From: Dorea sp.
Lineage (GTDB): Bacteria > Bacillota_A > Clostridia > Lachnospirales > Lachnospiraceae
Length of the DNA: 8,654 bases
Assembly: GCA_016295505.1 (NCBI GenBank)
Contig: JAEDLC010000077.1
Coordinates: forward strand, 1 to 8,654
Direction of reading: 5' to 3'
Shown one piece after another: positions 6,843-8,654 of the stretch. Under the pieces are notes generated by a model, which did not search any database, was not told the origin of the DNA, and saw only the letters and a list, made by a program, of their open reading frames with translations. The first letter of the stretch is position 1; each line of letters begins with the position of its first letter. The position numbers and the translations under genes were made by a program.

Positions 6843-6871
6843 TTGACTGTGCCTGTTCATTTTGTTATTAT
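6843..6871 (+). promoter_or_regulatory. Strong extended -10 promoter match upstream of the Rpn remnant and rsmI
   Basis: TTGACT (6843-6848), a 17-bp spacer and TATTAT (6866-6871), with TG at 6863-6864 forming an extended -10, match consensus at 5/6 and 5/6. A short inverted repeat (ACAGT, 6836-6840; ACTGT, 6846-6850) overlaps the -35. It would give a leader of about 160 nt before the Rpn-like reading frame and could supply rsmI transcription independently of the upstream operon. Confidence 0.6.
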
Positions 6872-6910
6872 ACGTTACACAGATAGCCGGTATATAAGAA
6901 GCTATCGCCA

Positions 6911-6919
6911 TGTTATAAT
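6911..6919 (+). promoter_or_regulatory. Second extended -10 element
   Basis: TGT followed by a perfect TATAAT (6914-6919) forms an extended -10. The base stretch at the -35 position (TATATA, 6891-6896) is poor. It may be a second start point for the Rpn remnant and rsmI. Confidence 0.38.
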
Positions 6920-6927
6920 TTCTCTGT

Positions 6928-6999
6928 ATTCCTTTCTGGAATCATATGCTCAGGAATTACAGTATCTAAAAATAATCGTTCCGATTCGGAATTAATTCC
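6928..6999. repeat. Cluster of GGAAT/ATTCC half-sites and palindromes
   Basis: Within 72 bp there are six GGAAT-type half-sites: ATTCC-N5-GGAAT (6928-6942), GGAATT (6953-6958), a 13-bp palindrome TTCCGATTCGGAA (6979-6991) and a perfect 12-bp palindrome GGAATTAATTCC (6988-6999) that overlaps it. The cluster lies directly downstream of the extended -10 at 6911-6919 and upstream of the Rpn-like frame, a position suited to an operator or RNA structure. No function is established. Confidence 0.5.
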
Positions 7000-7037
7000 A
7001 GAAAAAACAAAGAGGCGAGATTGTTGAGAAAAAGGAT

Positions 7038-7505
7038 TTGGTGCAGGTGATTTTATCTCCACTGATGTCTGGAAGTTCCTCGGAAAAAGAACGAATACTT
7101 CGTGTGTGCCAGATTTTGAGAGACGCGGAAGCAGAAGATAATATATCAAAAGAAGAAATTGAAAAATTTCGTGCAGTGATATATGCATTTGCAGTAAAAT
7201 TTTTGAAACGAGAAGAATTAGAGGATGTAAAGGAGGCATTCAGGATGACAATACTTGGGGAAATGATCTGGGAAGAGGGAAGAGAAGAGGGAAGAGAAGA
7301 AGGAAGAGAAGAAGGTGTATTGCGTGGAAAACTTTCTCTGATCTGCAAAAAACTTCAGAAAGGGCAGCAGATAGATCGGATCGCAGAGGCGTTGGAAGAA
7401 GATGTTTCTTACATTGAAAGTGTTTGCAGGATTGCAGATAAGTATGCACCGGAATATGATGAAGAGAAAATATACAGGGAGTTTATAAAGAACAGATGCA
7501 GATAA
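7038..7505 (+). CDS. C-terminal fragment of an Rpn/PD-(D/E)XK nuclease-family transposase-like protein
   Basis: 155-aa frame resembling only the C-terminal half of Rpn-family (PDDEXK) nucleases, which are common as multicopy 'transposase-like' genes in gut Clostridia. Seen: VQVILSPLMSGSSSEKERI (2-20), like the family's LxxLVxxPLMxG segment; a helical region ending FRMTILGEMIWEEG (78-91); the typical charged EEGREEGREEGREEG repeat (residues 79-93, 7272-7316); and a short tail LQKGQQIDRIAEALEEDVSYIESV. The N-terminal nuclease domain (about 150 aa with the D and ExK catalytic residues) is missing. The same frame is open upstream only to a TAA at 6993-6995, and no catalytic motif is seen there. 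The start is unclear: TTG 7038, GTG 7041, GTG 7047 or ATG 7065, with AAAAAGGA at 7029-7036. It overlaps rsmI by 10 nt. It is either a pseudogene remnant or a retained standalone regulatory domain. Confidence 0.65.
   Translation: MVQVILSPLMSGSSSEKERILRVCQILRDAEAEDNISKEEIEKFRAVIYAFAVKFLKREELEDVKEAFRMTILGEMIWEEGREEGREEGREEGVLRGKLSLICKKLQKGQQIDRIAEALEEDVSYIESVCRIADKYAPEYDEEKIYREFIKNRCR
7272..7316 (+). repeat. 12-bp tandem repeat encoding EEGR
   Basis: About 3.75 copies of a purine-only 12-nt unit (GAAGAGGGAAGA and variants) encode EEGREEGREEGREEG. Copies differ only at synonymous G/A positions. Such repeats are a usual feature of Rpn C-termini and may expand or contract by slippage; unit gain or loss keeps the frame. 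Confidence 0.85.
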
Positions 7506-8359
7506 GAAGAAATGTTACGACGGGTACATTATATTTATGCGCGACACCAATCGGGAATCTGGAAGATATGACGTTTCGTGCAGTTCGGATATTAAAGGAA
7601 GTGGATTTGATCGCAGCGGAAGATACGCGCAACAGCATTAAGCTGCTGAATCATTTTGAAATCAAGACGCCGATGACCAGTTATCACGAATACAATAAGA
7701 TTGAAAAAGGGCATAAGCTGGTAGAGCGACTGCTGGAGGGGCAGGATATTGCACTGATTACAGATGCCGGCATGCCGGGAATTTCTGATCCGGGAGAGGA
7801 ACTGGTGAGTATGTGTCAGGAGGCAGGCGTGCCGGTGACAGCAGTACCTGGAGCATGTGCCTGCGTGACTGCGCTTACAATATCCGGCCTTCCTACCAGG
7901 AGATTTGCATTTGAGGCATTTCTTCCGACTGATAAAAAGGAACGGCAGACGATTCTTGATGAATTGAAAAATGAGACAAGAACGATGGTGATCTATGAGG
8001 CACCGCATCGTCTCAGAAAAACGCTTCTGCTTTTGAGAGAAGTTCTCGGAGATCGCAGGATCAGTATCTGCAGAGAACTGACCAAGAAGCACGAAACGGT
8101 ATATGCCACAACAATAGAAGAAGCGTGTGCCTATTATGAGACGCAGGAGCCGAAAGGGGAATGCGTGATGGTTATAGAAGGAAAAAGCAGAGAAGCGATT
8201 CGCAGGGAAGAAAAGGCCGGATGGGAAGAGTTGAGCATTCCCGCACATATGGAGCATTATATGAGCCAGGGAATGGATAAAAAGACGGCAATGAAGCAGG
8301 TGGCGAAGGACCGGGGGGTAGGAAAAAGGGATATCTATCAGGCACTGCTAGAGGAGTAG
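7496..8359 (+). CDS. rsmI: 16S rRNA (cytidine(1402)-2'-O)-methyltransferase
   Basis: Tetrapyrrole-methylase-fold enzyme that 2'-O-methylates C1402 of 16S rRNA in the ribosomal P site, working alongside RsmH (N4 of C1402), to tune decoding fidelity. The 287-aa length is standard. Seen: GTLYLCATPIGNLEDMTFRA (10-29), AEDTR (41-45), LITDAGMPGISDPG (87-100), VPGA (117-120), FEAFLP (139-144), YEAPHR (167-172) and RELTKKHE (193-200), followed by the small C-terminal helical domain KKTAMKQVAKDRGVGKRDIY (262-281). The ATG at 7496 lies inside the Rpn fragment and has only a distant GGGAG (7478-7482), so its translation may be coupled to the fragment. In Bacillus the preceding gene is yazA (GIY-YIG), which is not seen here. 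Confidence 0.97.
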   Translation: MQIRRNVTTGTLYLCATPIGNLEDMTFRAVRILKEVDLIAAEDTRNSIKLLNHFEIKTPMTSYHEYNKIEKGHKLVERLLEGQDIALITDAGMPGISDPGEELVSMCQEAGVPVTAVPGACACVTALTISGLPTRRFAFEAFLPTDKKERQTILDELKNETRTMVIYEAPHRLRKTLLLLREVLGDRRISICRELTKKHETVYATTIEEACAYYETQEPKGECVMVIEGKSREAIRREEKAGWEELSIPAHMEHYMSQGMDKKTAMKQVAKDRGVGKRDIYQALLEE

Positions 8360-8415
8360 TGCTGGTTCACGCAAGAGTGTCTTGGTCAACTTGTATAGAA
8401 ATTTGAAAAAAAATT

Positions 8416-8451
8416 GTTCAACTTGGGCATACCCCCGGTTGAACTTTTTTT
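8416..8451 (+). terminator. Intrinsic terminator after rsmI
   Basis: GTTCAAC (8416-8422) pairs with GTTGAAC (8438-8444). The stem is extended by a T-G wobble and by GGG/CCC, with one mismatch and a short loop, and is followed by seven T (8445-8451). Eight A (8406-8413) precede the stem, so it could also work on the minus strand. It separates rsmI from the ABC transporter gene. Confidence 0.87.
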
Positions 8452-8465
8452 ATATACTGTATAAC
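8439..8465 (+). promoter_or_regulatory. Possible promoter for the ABC ATPase gene
   Basis: TTGAAC (8439-8444), inside the terminator stem, lies 15 bp before TATAAC (8460-8465). The spacer is shorter than ideal. An alternative -10 is TATACT (8453-8458), which has no good -35. The start site would be near 8472. No clear catabolite-repression cre box is seen between here and the RBS. Confidence 0.3.
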
Positions 8466-8521
8466 AGAACGAAACAGACAGCGTTAATACGTAATTTTTT
8501 ATATTAGGAGGAACAGGAACA

Positions 8522-8654
8522 ATGGCAAGTTTATCACTGAAGCACATTAACAAAACATATCCAAATGGATTTGAAGCAGTTAAAGATTTCAACCTTGAAA
8601 TTGAAGATAAAGAATTTATCATCTTCGTAGGACCATCAGGATGTGGAAAATCTA
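8522..8654 (+). CDS. ABC transporter ATP-binding protein, sugar type (MsmX/UgpC/MalK family), 3' end cut by the window
   Basis: First 44 codons of an ATPase that powers carbohydrate importers (CUT1 type) from the cytosolic face of the membrane. Seen: MASLSLKHINKTYPNG, the usual N-terminal strand and A-loop (Y13), VKDFNLEIEDKEFIIFVGPS, and Walker A GPSGCGKS (37-44), the form with cysteine that is typical of MsmX/UgpC/MalK proteins. A strong AGGAGG (8506-8511) lies 10 nt before the ATG. The gene is preceded by a strong terminator and starts a separate unit. Codons favour A-ending forms (GAA, AAA, GGA, CCA), unlike the more mixed usage of its neighbours, consistent with high expression. In many Bacillota one such ATPase serves several sugar transporters and lies apart from permease genes; the lack of a sugar gene upstream fits this. 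MsmX versus UgpC cannot be decided from this length. Confidence 0.88.
   Translation, partial: MASLSLKHINKTYPNGFEAVKDFNLEIEDKEFIIFVGPSGCGKS

Noticed and set aside
6819..6995. 58-codon plus-strand frame between trmN6 and the Rpn fragment, in the same phase as both
   Set aside because: No RBS, no recognisable motif, and an open stretch of this length is plausible by chance. It could be decayed Rpn sequence but I could not align it.
7272..7316. Short regular repeat as a possible CRISPR array
   Set aside because: It is a 12-nt coding tandem repeat without spacers, and no cas genes are in the window.
7592..8257. Long minus-strand open frame (221 codons) opposite rsmI
   Set aside because: It is antisense to a clear housekeeping gene, its product is rich in C, H, F and R as expected from a reversed reading, and it shows no family motif or RBS.
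8445..8521. Catabolite-repression (cre) box upstream of the ABC ATPase gene
   Set aside because: No TGNAANCGNTNNCA-like match was found on reading both strands.
8386..8622. Minus-strand open frame across the rsmI terminator and the ABC ATPase start
   Set aside because: It runs through a strong terminator and opposite a well-supported gene start, with no RBS or motif.

Overview
The window looks like chromosomal DNA from a Gram-positive Clostridia bacterium, most likely of the family Lachnospiraceae. The grounds are moderate GC, strong AGGAGG ribosome binding sites, SigA-type promoters, and a housekeeping gene order that is a variant of the Bacillota yaaO-tmk-holB-ricT-yabB-rsmI neighbourhood. 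The assignment rests on gene content and order as read by eye; no database search was possible.

Layout. (1) At 1-424 a small TSCPD-domain protein gene on the minus strand and mtnN (MTA/SAH nucleosidase) on the plus strand diverge from a shared region of about 170 bp that holds a good promoter in each direction. (2) At 1258-2046 lies a 262-aa membrane protein of unknown function with its own RBS and a likely promoter. (3) From 2150 to 6803 a tight operon encodes an Orn/Lys/Arg-decarboxylase-type PLP enzyme, a guanylate-kinase-like P-loop kinase, DNA polymerase III delta' (holB), the Fe-S protein RicT and a TrmN6/YabB-type tRNA methyltransferase. The genes overlap by 8, 14 and 11 nt or are 4 nt apart. 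(4) At 6804-7037 a gap with strong promoter matches and a cluster of palindromes leads into a 155-aa open frame that resembles only the C-terminal half of Rpn/PD-(D/E)XK 'transposase-like' nucleases. It overlaps the start of rsmI by 10 nt. (5) rsmI (16S rRNA C1402 2'-O-methyltransferase) ends at 8359, followed by a strong intrinsic terminator. (6) The window ends in the first 44 codons of a sugar-type ABC transporter ATPase (MsmX/UgpC/MalK family).

How the genes relate. The central operon combines DNA replication (holB), RNA-processing control (ricT) and RNA modification (trmN6, rsmI), as in Bacillus, with visible substitutions. The slot that holds thymidylate kinase in Bacillus holds a GMK/PhnN-like kinase. 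yaaQ, yaaR and yabA are absent, and a decayed Rpn remnant sits where yazA would be. The decarboxylase (likely polyamine precursor formation) and mtnN (removal of methylthioadenosine made during polyamine synthesis) could be linked metabolically, but they are separate transcription units.

I do not see a clear new multi-gene system. The best leads are the atypical kinase, the nuclease-less Rpn fragment with its promoter and palindrome cluster, and the unknown membrane protein.
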